DNA from: Bradyrhizobium cytisi | Lineage (GTDB): Bacteria > Pseudomonadota > Alphaproteobacteria > Rhizobiales > Xanthobacteraceae | Direction of reading: 5' to 3' | DNA length: 64,000 nt | Assembly (NCBI RefSeq): GCF_008123515.1 | Contig: NZ_VSSR01000060.1 | Span: 1 to 64,000, forward strand | Part shown: positions 33,385-42,945 of the stretch, piece after piece | Layout: each line of letters opens with the position of its first letter | How positions within the stretch are numbered: the stretch's first letter is position 1 | The notes under the pieces: model-generated | The model's database searches: none | What the model was told of the DNA's origin: nothing | Seen by the model: the letters and a program-made list of their open reading frames with translations, nothing else | Made by a program: the position numbers and the translations under genes

Positions 33385-35346
33385 TCAACTCCCGCCGATC
33401 AGGGAACGTTCCCGCGTCGCGGCCCTTAAAGCCGCGAGATCGACCTTGGCGGCGATCTTGTCGAGCGCAACCGGCAGACGCTGGCGCCAGTTCGGATGCT
33501 CGTCGATCGTGCCGGGAATGTTGGGCTGGTCGATCACGCCGAGCAGATCTTCCATCGACACCGCGAGCAGCCGCGACGGCGTGCGCGACAGGAAATTGAG
33601 CACGGAATAGAGATCGTTGCCGGTAATGCCGTTCTGGCGCAGGATCTGGTCGAGTCCGCCGAGCGCGTTCCACCGCGCCTGGTCGTCCTCGCCGGGATCG
33701 AGCCCGAGCGAGCGCTTCATCCTGAGATCGCTAAAGGAGCGCCAGCCCGCATAGGTGCAGAGATCATGCGTGTTCAGTGTCACCAGCGCGTTTGGCCGGT
33801 AGTGGTCGATATTCCGGAAATGGCCGGCATCGTCGCGCTCGAACATCATCACGAGATAGGACCAGATGCCGAAATCCTGCATGGTCTCGCGAAAACCTTC
33901 CGGCACGGTGCCGAGGTCCTCGCCGATCACGATGCATTTATGGGTGACGCTCTCGCGCACGACCGCGGCCAGCAGCGCCTCGAGCGGCATCTGCACATAG
34001 GCGCCGTTGTCGGGCTTGAAGCCGCGCGGCACCAGATACAAACGCTTCAGGCCCAGCACGTGATCGAGCCGGATCGCGCCGGCATGCCGCATCGAGGCGG
34101 CCACCATGTTGGCGAACGGCACGAAGGATTGCGCCTCGAGGCCGCCGGCGTTGAAGCCGGCGAGGCCCCAGTCCTGCCCGACGGTATTGAGCACGTCGGG
34201 CGGCGCGCCGACCGCAAGGTGGCGGGAGATCGCCGTCTGCTCGTTCCAGGCGTCGAAGCCGTTGGACTGTACGCCGACGGCAACGTCGAGATAGAGCCCG
34301 ACGCGCATGCCGAGCTCGGCAGACAGCTGCTTGGCGGCGTGCAATTGCGCGTCAGCGGTCCACTGCACGAATTCGACGAACTCGACCTCGCGGCGGTCGG
34401 GACCCCTGCGGAGCTCGGCGCATCTGGCATCGTCCGGTTGCCGCCATTCCACCGGCCATTCCCACCATGGCACATTGAAACGATGTCGCAGCACCTCGAA
34501 GCAGGCGAAGCGCGACAGCAGCGGCCCCCGATCGGCACGGAAAGCGTCAAACTGGTTGCGGCGGACGCCGCTCGCGCTTTTCACGAAACTGTCAAAGGCG
34601 GCGCGCAGGCCCAGCCATTTAAGAGCCGCCATATCGGCATACGGGACACGATCACCTCGGCGCAGCCGCGCGGCGGTCGTGGCCGCGTCCGGGATGAAGT
34701 CTGCCGAGAATTCCGGGATGGCCTCGACGTCGATATAGAGCGGATTGAGAAACAGCCGGCTGTTCGGCGAATAGGGGCTGCAATCGGCCGGATGATCGTC
34801 GAACAGGACGTGCAGCGGATTGAGCCCGACGCCGTCGGCACCCAGTTGCTTGGCGAGCCTGACCAGGCCGGCCAGATCGGTGAAATCGCCGATGCCCCAA
34901 TTGCGATTCGAGCGGACGCCGTAGAGCTGCACGGCGAGCAGCCAACCGCGGTCGAAATCGCCGCCGAAGGCGCGCTCGGGTGCCACGATCATCGGCACCT
35001 CTTCCGTCGCACCTGCCGCGTCGGTCAGCGTCAACCGATGATAACCAAGCGGCAGGCCGTTCGGCCAGGCGATCACGGGCTCGCGCGTCTCGCCTTGCGC
35101 GATCACATTGCCGCTGCCCGTGATTTGCCATTGCAAGGGCGCAGCGCCGAGGGCGGCCAGCTCGGTGCGGGGACTGCCGAGAGCGCGAACCACGACCGGC
35201 CCGCTGACGAAGCGGTAAACCCGCTTCTCGGGCAGGGCGTCGAGGATCGATTTCAGCGCGCCGGGCGCGGTGACCCGCAGCTTTCCGAGGGCATCGACGA
35301 ATTCGGATTGAACGCCCTTGATCCGGGCTTGAGCTAAAAGGTCCAT
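33385..35346 (-). CDS. malQ: 4-alpha-glucanotransferase
   Basis: A 653-residue GH77 amylomaltase. It has the nucleophile region AIRLDHVLGLKRLYLVP, the acid/base region CIVIGEDLGTVPEGF and the third Asp in LNTHDLCTYAGW. NRNWGIGDFTDL and GLNPLHVLF are further family motifs. It disproportionates maltodextrins, feeding chains to the glycogen and trehalose enzymes encoded divergently. Its promoter region is shared with the glgE-like gene. Confidence 0.93.
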   Translation of the reverse strand: MDLLAQARIKGVQSEFVDALGKLRVTAPGALKSILDALPEKRVYRFVSGPVVVRALGSPRTELAALGAAPLQWQITGSGNVIAQGETREPVIAWPNGLPLGYHRLTLTDAAGATEEVPMIVAPERAFGGDFDRGWLLAVQLYGVRSNRNWGIGDFTDLAGLVRLAKQLGADGVGLNPLHVLFDDHPADCSPYSPNSRLFLNPLYIDVEAIPEFSADFIPDAATTAARLRRGDRVPYADMAALKWLGLRAAFDSFVKSASGVRRNQFDAFRADRGPLLSRFACFEVLRHRFNVPWWEWPVEWRQPDDARCAELRRGPDRREVEFVEFVQWTADAQLHAAKQLSAELGMRVGLYLDVAVGVQSNGFDAWNEQTAISRHLAVGAPPDVLNTVGQDWGLAGFNAGGLEAQSFVPFANMVAASMRHAGAIRLDHVLGLKRLYLVPRGFKPDNGAYVQMPLEALLAAVVRESVTHKCIVIGEDLGTVPEGFRETMQDFGIWSYLVMMFERDDAGHFRNIDHYRPNALVTLNTHDLCTYAGWRSFSDLRMKRSLGLDPGEDDQARWNALGGLDQILRQNGITGNDLYSVLNFLSRTPSRLLAVSMEDLLGVIDQPNIPGTIDEHPNWRQRLPVALDKIAAKVDLAALRAATRERSLIGGS

Positions 35347-35424
35347 TCGGCACGCAGCTTGCAGGCCATTCTCAGGCCGGGGGCATCGATTTTAACGTGG
35401 TCGCGGAAGAGGTTAGTCGCACTT

Positions 35425-35480
35425 AACTCGCAAACTGCGCCTGCCGTTCCCAAGGGAACCAATGACACACAAGCGGCTTT
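35425..35480. promoter_or_regulatory. Back-to-back EcfG-type promoters for malQ and the glgE-like gene
   Basis: GTTCCCAAGGGAAC at 35446-35459 places two GGAAC elements head to head. Leftward (malQ): GGAAC, 17 bases, AGTT (complement of 35425-35428). Rightward (glgE-like): GGAAC 35455-35459, 17 bases, CTTT 35477-35480. Both fit the looser GGAAC-N18/19-TT pattern but miss one base of the stricter CGTT -10. Confidence 0.5.
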
Positions 35481-35550
35481 CTATATAGGTACCAAGCGTA
35501 GGTTCCCGACAAGGGAAACGGGCCCCTGCACTCTTGTCAATGGCATCACC

Positions 35551-37497
35551 GTGAACAAGACAATTCAAACTGTCGAGAGTGCCGCTGCCGGCAGCGCTTT
35601 CCTGATCGAAGACGTCTATCCGTTGATCGACGGCGGCCGCTTCGCCGTGAAGCGGATCGCGGGCGATCGCGTCGAGGTGTGGGCCGACATCTATCGCGAC
35701 GGCGACGCCACAATCAGCGCCGCGCTGATCTGGCGCGGCGAGCAGGACCGCGAATGGCAGCGCGAGATCATGACCCACCATGGCGATGACCGCTGGTCCG
35801 GTGCGTTCACACCAGTCGTATCAGGTCAATATGTCTACGCCATCGAAGCCTGGACCGACGAATTCGCCACCTGGCGTCACGGGCTTGAGCGCAAGCAGCT
35901 GTCCGGCGGCGACGTCACGCTCGATGCGATCGAGGGCGCGGGCCTGCTGACCAAGGCGCATGGTGCGCGGCAGGACGCCGCGGCCGTGATTGTCAGGCAA
36001 TGCGAAAACTATCTCGGCAGCGGCGATGTCGCGCCGCTGCTTGCGGCCGAATTGGGCGCGGCCATGGCCGAGAGCCAGGCGCGACCCGACCTCACCCGCT
36101 CGCCGCTGTTTCCGTTGGTTATCGACCGCGACAGAGCGCGCTTCGGCGCCTGGTATCAGATGATGCCGCGCAGCCAGAGCCAGGTCGCCGGCCAGCACGG
36201 CACGCTCCGCGACTGCATCGCGCGGGTACCCGACATCGCCGCGATGGGTTTTGACGTGCTGTATTTCACGCCGATCCACCCGATCGGCCGTACCCGCCGC
36301 AAGGGCCGCAACAATGCCCCTGTCGCAACCGAGGGCGAGCCCGGCTCGCCCTATGCGATCGGCGCGGTCGAGGGCGGCCATGATGCGCTGCATCCCGAGA
36401 TCGGCACCATCGAGGATTTCCGCGCGCTGGTCGCGACCTGCCTGGAATACGGCCTCGAGCTCGCGCTCGACTTCGCCGTGCAATGCTCGCCGGACCATCC
36501 CTGGCTGATCCAGCATCCGGAGTGGTTCAAATGGCGGCCGGACCGTTCCGTACGCACGGCGGATGGTCCCTATTCGGATATCGTCATCCCCGATTTCGCC
36601 TCCGTCGACCGGGTCGGGCTCTGGAACGCGTTTCGCGACGCGATGCTGTTCTGGATCGACCACGGCGTGACCATCTTCGCCATCGACAATCACGACACCG
36701 CGCCGCTTCCGTTCTGGGAGTGGCTCATCCTGGACATCCGCCGCCGGCATCCCGAGGTGGTCCTTTTCTCCAAGACCTTTGCACGGCCGAAGCTGATGAA
36801 GGGCCTCGCCAAGCTCGGCTTCGCGCAATCCTTCAGCTATTTCCCCTGGCGCACCGGGAAGTGGGAGCTGGAGCAATATCTCGGCGAGCTGACGCGTTAT
36901 CCGGAGCGCGACTTTTATCGGCCGAACCTGTTCGTCAACACGCCGGACCTGCTGCCCTATCACCTCCAAAGCGGTGAGGCCTGGGCGTTCAAATCGCGGC
37001 TCGCGCTGGCCGCAACGCTGTCGGGCAATTACGGCGTCTATAGCGGGTTCGAGCTGCTCGAGCATGAAGCCGTTCCCGGCCGCGAGGAATATCAGGATTC
37101 CGAGAAGTATCAGATCAGGCAGCGCGACTGGGACAAGGCCGGCAACATCAAGCCCTACATCACGGAGTTGAACCGCATCCGCAACGAGAACGCTGCGCTT
37201 CAGCAGACGGTGGACCTGCGCTTTCTCAGCATCGAGGACGGCGAGACCATCGCCTTCGCCAAGGAGGCGGTTGATCCGGCCAACACCGTTGTCGCGACGA
37301 TCGCACTCTCACGTCATGCGCGCGAGTTCTGGTTGCCGCTCGGCGACCTCACCATCGATGTCGGCGGCGAACGCCGCCACGTCACCGCCCTCGAAAATCT
37401 CCTCACCGGCGAACAGTCCCGCATCGAATGGGGCGGGATCAAATTGCGTATCGATCCCGACCGCGATCCGGCGCTCTTGTTCCGCTGTCTGGCGTAA
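35551..37497 (+). CDS. GlgE-like maltosyltransferase homologue with altered active site
   Basis: A 648-residue GH13_3 protein. The family frame is clear: FLIEDVYPLIDGGRFAVKR, YQMMPRSQSQ, RRKGRNN, GSPYAIGAVEGGHDA, NTPDLLPYH and DSEKYQIRQRDW. The nucleophile Asp379 and third Asp466 remain. However, the position of the acid/base Glu (canonical AEAFTRP) is Lys408 in FSKTFARP. The usual Arg two residues before the nucleophile is Ala377 in FAIDNHDTAP. The maltose-1-phosphate loop (canonical NPPKKYQDIYP) is reduced to DGPYSDIVIP near 338. It is first in the operon with treS-maltokinase. The GTG at 35551 is used; the frame upstream overlaps the promoter. Confidence 0.85.
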   Translation: MNKTIQTVESAAAGSAFLIEDVYPLIDGGRFAVKRIAGDRVEVWADIYRDGDATISAALIWRGEQDREWQREIMTHHGDDRWSGAFTPVVSGQYVYAIEAWTDEFATWRHGLERKQLSGGDVTLDAIEGAGLLTKAHGARQDAAAVIVRQCENYLGSGDVAPLLAAELGAAMAESQARPDLTRSPLFPLVIDRDRARFGAWYQMMPRSQSQVAGQHGTLRDCIARVPDIAAMGFDVLYFTPIHPIGRTRRKGRNNAPVATEGEPGSPYAIGAVEGGHDALHPEIGTIEDFRALVATCLEYGLELALDFAVQCSPDHPWLIQHPEWFKWRPDRSVRTADGPYSDIVIPDFASVDRVGLWNAFRDAMLFWIDHGVTIFAIDNHDTAPLPFWEWLILDIRRRHPEVVLFSKTFARPKLMKGLAKLGFAQSFSYFPWRTGKWELEQYLGELTRYPERDFYRPNLFVNTPDLLPYHLQSGEAWAFKSRLALAATLSGNYGVYSGFELLEHEAVPGREEYQDSEKYQIRQRDWDKAGNIKPYITELNRIRNENAALQQTVDLRFLSIEDGETIAFAKEAVDPANTVVATIALSRHAREFWLPLGDLTIDVGGERRHVTALENLLTGEQSRIEWGGIKLRIDPDRDPALLFRCLA

Positions 37498-37508
37498 GGA
37501 TTCACGCC

Positions 37509-40500
37509 ATGAATGTTTTGTCTTCCGTCGATGCCAAGAAGGTCGAGGCTGCCGAGATCGTGGATGAGCTCTGGTACAAGGACGCCGTCATCTACCAGCT
37601 CCACGTCAAGGCCTTTGCCGACAGCAACAACGACGGCATCGGCGATTTCGCGGGCCTGACCGAGAAGCTGCCCTATCTGCAGGATCTCGGCGTCACCGCG
37701 CTGTGGCTGCTGCCGTTCTACCCCTCGCCCGGCCGCGACGACGGCTACGACATCGCCGACTACGGCGCCGTCAATCCCGATTTCGGGACGATGAAGGATT
37801 TCAAGCGCTTCATCCAGGAGGCGCAGAAGCGCGGCTTGCGCGTCATCACCGAGCTCGTCGTCAATCACACGTCCGACCAGCACAAATGGTTCAAGCGCGC
37901 GCGCCGCAGTCCTGCCGGCTCGAGCGCCCGCAACTGGTATGTCTGGAGCGACACCGACCAGAAATACCAGGGCACGCGGATCATCTTCACCGACACCGAG
38001 AAGTCGAACTGGACCTGGGATCCCGAGGCCAGTGCGTTCTACTGGCACCGCTTCTTCTCGCACCAGCCGGATCTCAATTTCGACAATCCGCGCGTGGTCA
38101 GCGCTCTCATCCAGGTGATGAAGCGCTGGCTCGATGCCGGTGTCGACGGCTTCCGGCTCGATGCGATTCCCTATCTCTGCGAGCGCGAAGGCACCTCGAA
38201 CGAGAACCTCCCCGAGACGCATGCGATCATCAAGCGTCTGCGCCAGGAGATGGATGCCTACTCCAAGGGAAAGCTGCTGCTGGCCGAGGCCAATCAATGG
38301 CCGGAGGACGTGCAGGAATATTTCGGCCGTGGCGACGAATGCCACATGGCCTACCACTTCCCGCTGATGCCGCGCATCTACATGGCGATCGCGCAGGAGG
38401 ACCGCTTCCCGATCACCGACATTCTGCGGCAGACGCCGGACATTCCCGCGAGCTGCCAATGGGCGCTATTCCTGCGCAACCATGACGAGCTGACGCTGGA
38501 GATGGTCACCGACGTCGAGCGTGACTATCTCTGGACCACTTACGCCAATGATCCGCGCGCCCGCATCAATGTCGGCATCCGCCGGCGCCTCGCGCCGCTG
38601 ATGGACAATGACCGGCGCAAGATCGAGCTGATGAACTCGCTGCTGCTGTCCTTCCCCGGCACGCCAATCATCTATTACGGCGACGAGATCGGGATGGGCG
38701 ACAATATCTATCTCGGCGACCGCAACGGCGTGCGCACGCCGATGCAGTGGAGCCCGGACCGCAACGGCGGCTTCTCGCGCGCCGATCCCGCCCGTCTCTA
38801 TGCGCCGCTGATCATGGATCCCGTCTACGGCTACGAGTCGGTCAACGTGGAAGCGCAGTCGCGCAGCCTGTCCTCGCAGCTCAGCGCCACCAAGCGGCTG
38901 ATCTCGGTACGCAAGTCGACGCTGGCCTTTGGCCGCGGCACCATGACCTTCATCCGCCCGGCCAACCGCGCCGTGCTCGCCTATGTCCGGCAATATCGCG
39001 ACGAGGTGATCCTCTGCGTCGCGAATCTGTCGCGCGCGGCGCAGGCGACCGAGCTCGATCTGTCGCCGTGGAAGGACCGCATCCCGCAGGAGATGCTCGG
39101 CCGCACGCGTTTTCCGCCGATCGGCGAGCTGCCTTACATGATCACGCTGGGGCCTTACGGCTTCTACTGGTTCCAGCTTCAGGAGCGCGACAAGTCCGAG
39201 CTGGTGGCGCCGAGCGCCGTGCCGGAATTCGAGACGCTGGTGGTCCCGGTCAATTCGACCTGGGTATCGCTGGCCCGCGAACGCGGCGTGTTCGAGCACG
39301 ACGTGCTGCCGGGCTTCCTGTCGCGAACGCGCTGGTATCCCGAGCACAACCCCAAGCACATCAAGCCCACGCTGACCTCGGCGGTGCCGTTCTGCGACAT
39401 CGGCGACAACCGGCCCTGGATCGCATTCTTCGAGACGGCGAAGGACGGCGTCACCACGCGCTATGTGCTGCCGATGCAGATCGAGTGGATGCGCTTCGAC
39501 CGTGAACGCTTCAACCCGAAGGCACTTGCCGCCGTACGCCAGGGCGCGCGCGAAGGCACGCTGCTCGACGTCGCCACGGATCAGATCTTCATCGGACTGT
39601 TCCTGCGAGGCTTGTCGCAGAACCTGGTGGTGGAGGAGAACAATCTGAGGCTCGAATTCAGGCCGACCAGCCTGTTTTCCGAGTACATCGTGAAGGAGCC
39701 CGCGCGCATCCGCGCGATCGAGCAATCGAACAGCACAGCCCTGGTCGACAACCAGTATGTCGCCAAGATCTATCGCCAGCTCGAAAGCGGCGCCAACCCG
39801 GAGATCGAGATCGGCCACTATCTCACGGAGATCGTGCGCTTCCCCAATACACCGGCGCTGCTTGGCAGCGTCGAGCTGGTCGAAGGCGATAGCCGCAGCG
39901 CGGTCGGCGTTTTGCACGCCTATGTCGAAAACCAGGGCGACGGCTGGGTCGTGACCACGGGTTATCTCGACCGCTACATCGATGAGCAGCGGCTGGGGCC
40001 GGTGGACGAGATGCCCCGGGCCACCCAGGAGCAGGCGCCCTATCTGCATTTCATGGCGCAGACCGGCCGGCGACTTGCCGAGCTGCACGTGGCTCTGGCC
40101 GCCGCAAAGCCCGCCGCTCTCGCGCCAGAGCCGATCGGCTCCGCGCACGTCAAGCGCTGGATCTCAGACCTCAAGGCTCGCGCTGAGCGCGTCATCGAAC
40201 GGCTGGCTGACAGCCGCGATGGCCTGCGTGAGGGCGACCGTCCGCTGATCGACCAGCTGGTCGCGGTGCGCGCGACCCTGCCCGACCACCTCAATGCGCT
40301 CTTGCCATCGGACATCGGCGGGTTGAACATCCGTCATCATGGCGACTTCCGCCTCGGGCAAATTCTGATCGTGAAGGACGACATCTTCATCATCGATTTC
40401 GACGGCGATCCGCGTCTCGCGCTGGCAGACAAGCGGGGCAAGCTGCCTGCCGCGCGTGACGTCGCGGGCCTGGTCCGCTCGATTGATCTTTCGGTTAACG

Positions 40501-40802
40501 CGGCGCTTAACCGGGCGATCTCCGGGGGCAGCGACGAGCAGGGCCGGCTCACGGCGGCGCTGGACGAATGGCGCGAGCGCGCCACCGCGACCTTCCTGTC
40601 CGCCTATCGCGAGGCCATGACCGATCGACGGCTCTGGCCGGAAGAGAACCATTCCGCGGACGGCATGTTAAGGTTTTTCCTGCTTGATCAAGCGTTCGAC
40701 GAGGTAGAGTACGAGCTGTCCCACCGGCCGGAGGGGCTCAATGCGCCGCTGACCGGCCTGCTTCGCATTCTGTCCAATGCCGAGAGCGAAGCCCATGCCT
40801 AA
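37509..40802 (+). CDS. treS: Trehalose synthase-maltokinase fusion
   Basis: A 1097-residue fusion. Residues 1 to about 550 are TreS (GH13), with LPFYPSPGRDDGYDI, nucleophile Asp218 in DGFRLDA, the acid in LLAEANQW and FLRNHDELTLEM. From about 570 it is maltokinase (Pep2/Mak), with the catalytic loop HHGDFRLGQIL and IIDFDGDP. TreS interconverts maltose and trehalose, and the kinase makes maltose-1-phosphate, the GlgE donor. The 11-bp gap to the preceding gene and an overlap with glgB indicate one operon. The catalytic residues of this enzyme appear intact. Confidence 0.94.
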   Translation: MNVLSSVDAKKVEAAEIVDELWYKDAVIYQLHVKAFADSNNDGIGDFAGLTEKLPYLQDLGVTALWLLPFYPSPGRDDGYDIADYGAVNPDFGTMKDFKRFIQEAQKRGLRVITELVVNHTSDQHKWFKRARRSPAGSSARNWYVWSDTDQKYQGTRIIFTDTEKSNWTWDPEASAFYWHRFFSHQPDLNFDNPRVVSALIQVMKRWLDAGVDGFRLDAIPYLCEREGTSNENLPETHAIIKRLRQEMDAYSKGKLLLAEANQWPEDVQEYFGRGDECHMAYHFPLMPRIYMAIAQEDRFPITDILRQTPDIPASCQWALFLRNHDELTLEMVTDVERDYLWTTYANDPRARINVGIRRRLAPLMDNDRRKIELMNSLLLSFPGTPIIYYGDEIGMGDNIYLGDRNGVRTPMQWSPDRNGGFSRADPARLYAPLIMDPVYGYESVNVEAQSRSLSSQLSATKRLISVRKSTLAFGRGTMTFIRPANRAVLAYVRQYRDEVILCVANLSRAAQATELDLSPWKDRIPQEMLGRTRFPPIGELPYMITLGPYGFYWFQLQERDKSELVAPSAVPEFETLVVPVNSTWVSLARERGVFEHDVLPGFLSRTRWYPEHNPKHIKPTLTSAVPFCDIGDNRPWIAFFETAKDGVTTRYVLPMQIEWMRFDRERFNPKALAAVRQGAREGTLLDVATDQIFIGLFLRGLSQNLVVEENNLRLEFRPTSLFSEYIVKEPARIRAIEQSNSTALVDNQYVAKIYRQLESGANPEIEIGHYLTEIVRFPNTPALLGSVELVEGDSRSAVGVLHAYVENQGDGWVVTTGYLDRYIDEQRLGPVDEMPRATQEQAPYLHFMAQTGRRLAELHVALAAAKPAALAPEPIGSAHVKRWISDLKARAERVIERLADSRDGLREGDRPLIDQLVAVRATLPDHLNALLPSDIGGLNIRHHGDFRLGQILIVKDDIFIIDFDGDPRLALADKRGKLPAARDVAGLVRSIDLSVNAALNRAISGGSDEQGRLTAALDEWRERATATFLSAYREAMTDRRLWPEENHSADGMLRFFLLDQAFDEVEYELSHRPEGLNAPLTGLLRILSNAESEAHA

Positions 40803-42942
40803 ACTGCCAGCCGAAGCCTACGCGATCATCGAGGGCCGCCACTCCGACCCCTTCCACTATCTCGGGCTGCACCCCGAGGGGAGCAAGAGCGTGGTGCGCG
40901 CCTTCCTGCCCGAAGCCTCGAATGTCGAGGCCGTCGGCGAGCATGGCGAGGTCGCCCAGCTCGACCGCGTCCACGATTCCGGCCTGTTCATCGGTGCCCT
41001 GCCCAACGGCTCGAAGCATTACCAGCTCCGCGCCAAATTCGGCGACAACGTCGTCGAGTTCGAGGATGCCTATCGCTTCCCGCCGATCCTGACCGATTTC
41101 GACCTCTACCTGCTCGGCGAAGGTACCCATCAGCGGATCTACGACAAGCTCGGCGCGCATCCGATGCGGCTGGAGGGCATCGACGGCATCGGCTTCGTGG
41201 TGCTGGCCCCGAATGCGCGACGCGTGTCCGTGGTCGGCGATTTCAATTTCTGGGATGGGCGGCGTCACCCGATGCGGGTGCGCGGCGCCGGCTATTGGGA
41301 ATTGTTCATTCCGCACGCCAAGGCCGGCGACCACTACAAATTCGAGATCATCGGGCCACACGGCCATCTGCTGCCGCTGAAATCCGACCCGCTGGCATTT
41401 GCCAGCGAGGTTCGGCCGAAGACGGCCTCCATCGTGTTCGACGAAGCGCATTTGCCACGGCCGCGTCCTGCGCCCGACGGCATCAACGCGCTCTCGGCGC
41501 CGATGTCGATCTACGAGGTCCATCTCGGCTCGTGGCGGCGCAAGAACGGCGACGAATGGCTGACCTATCGCGAGCTCGCCGAGCAGCTGCCGGCTTATGC
41601 GCGCGATATGGGCTTTACTCATCTCGAATTCCTGCCTGTCAGCGAGCATCCGTTCGACGGCTCCTGGGGCTATCAGCCGACCGGCCTCTATGCACCGACC
41701 AGCCGCTTCGGTTCGCCCGAGGATTTTGCCGCCCTGGTCGATGCCTGCCATCGCGAGGGCATCGGTGTGCTGCTCGACTGGGTGCCCGGTCATTTCCCGG
41801 ACGATCCGCACGGGCTCGGCAGCTTTGACGGCACCTCGCTCTACGAGCACGCCAACCCGCTGCAGGGCCGCCACCTCGACTGGGGTACGCTGATCTACAA
41901 TTACGGTCGCACCGAAGTGACGAACTTCCTGGTGTCGAACGCACTGTTCTGGCTCGAACGCTACGCCATCGACGGCCTGCGCGTCGATGCGGTCGCGTCC
42001 ATGCTCTACCTCGATTACAGCCGCCCGCCCGGCGCGTGGATCCCGAACCAGTATGGCGGCCGCGAGAACATCGAGGCCATAAACTTTCTGCGCCGCTTCA
42101 ACACCGAACTGTTCGCGCGCTTCCCGCAGGCGACCACGGCGGCCGAAGAATCCACGGCATGGCCGCAGGTCTCGCGTCCGGTGGAATTCGGCGGGCTCGG
42201 CTTCGGCTACAAGTGGAATATGGGCTGGATGCACGACACGCTGAACTACATCAGCAAGGATCCCATCCATCGCAAGCATCATCACGGCGATATCCTGTTC
42301 GGCCTGCACTACGCGTTCTCGGAAAACTTCATCCTGCCGCTGTCGCATGACGAGGTCGTGCACGGAAAGCGCTCGCTCCTCGGTCGCATGCCCGGCGACG
42401 AATGGCAGCGCTTTGCCAACTTGCGCGCCTATTACAGCTTCATGTTCGGCCATCCCGGCAAGAAGCTGCTGTTCATGGGCGCGGAGATCGCGCAGAGCCG
42501 CGAGTGGAATCACGATCAGTCGCTCGACTGGCACCTGCTCGAATACAAATATCATTCCGGCATCCAGGCACTGATCCGCGACCTCAACCGGGCCTATCGC
42601 GCGGTGCCGGCGCTGCATCAGATGGATTGCGACCAGGCCGGCTTCGAATGGCTGATCACGGATGACGCCAACCGCAACGTGTTCGCCTGGATGCGCAAGG
42701 GATTTGATGAGCACGCGCGGTGCCTGGTGATCGTCAACTTCTCCCCGAACGTCTACCGCAACTACCGCGTTCGCGTGCCGTTTGCCGGCAAGTGGAAAGA
42801 GGTGTTCAATTCGGACTCCGCCCATTATGGCGGCACCAATGTCGGGAACATCGGCGAGGTCCAGACCGTTGACGGCAAGACGCCCGAGCTCCGCCTCACC
42901 ATTCCGCCGCTCGCCGCGATCTTCCTCGTTCCGGAAAGCTGA
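40795..42942 (+). CDS. glgB: 1,4-alpha-glucan branching enzyme
   Basis: A 715-residue GH13 enzyme. N-terminal carbohydrate-binding modules (about 1-220, DPFHYLGLHPEGSKSVVRAF) precede the barrel, with nucleophile Asp398 in GLRVDAVASML, the acid in TAAEESTAWP and LSHDEVVHGK. It introduces alpha-1,6 branches into glucan. The ATG at 40795 overlaps the treS stop by eight bases; an in-frame ATG six codons earlier (40777) is possible. Catalytic residues are intact. Confidence 0.95.
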   Translation: MPKLPAEAYAIIEGRHSDPFHYLGLHPEGSKSVVRAFLPEASNVEAVGEHGEVAQLDRVHDSGLFIGALPNGSKHYQLRAKFGDNVVEFEDAYRFPPILTDFDLYLLGEGTHQRIYDKLGAHPMRLEGIDGIGFVVLAPNARRVSVVGDFNFWDGRRHPMRVRGAGYWELFIPHAKAGDHYKFEIIGPHGHLLPLKSDPLAFASEVRPKTASIVFDEAHLPRPRPAPDGINALSAPMSIYEVHLGSWRRKNGDEWLTYRELAEQLPAYARDMGFTHLEFLPVSEHPFDGSWGYQPTGLYAPTSRFGSPEDFAALVDACHREGIGVLLDWVPGHFPDDPHGLGSFDGTSLYEHANPLQGRHLDWGTLIYNYGRTEVTNFLVSNALFWLERYAIDGLRVDAVASMLYLDYSRPPGAWIPNQYGGRENIEAINFLRRFNTELFARFPQATTAAEESTAWPQVSRPVEFGGLGFGYKWNMGWMHDTLNYISKDPIHRKHHHGDILFGLHYAFSENFILPLSHDEVVHGKRSLLGRMPGDEWQRFANLRAYYSFMFGHPGKKLLFMGAEIAQSREWNHDQSLDWHLLEYKYHSGIQALIRDLNRAYRAVPALHQMDCDQAGFEWLITDDANRNVFAWMRKGFDEHARCLVIVNFSPNVYRNYRVRVPFAGKWKEVFNSDSAHYGGTNVGNIGEVQTVDGKTPELRLTIPPLAAIFLVPES

Positions 42943-42945
42943 CCG

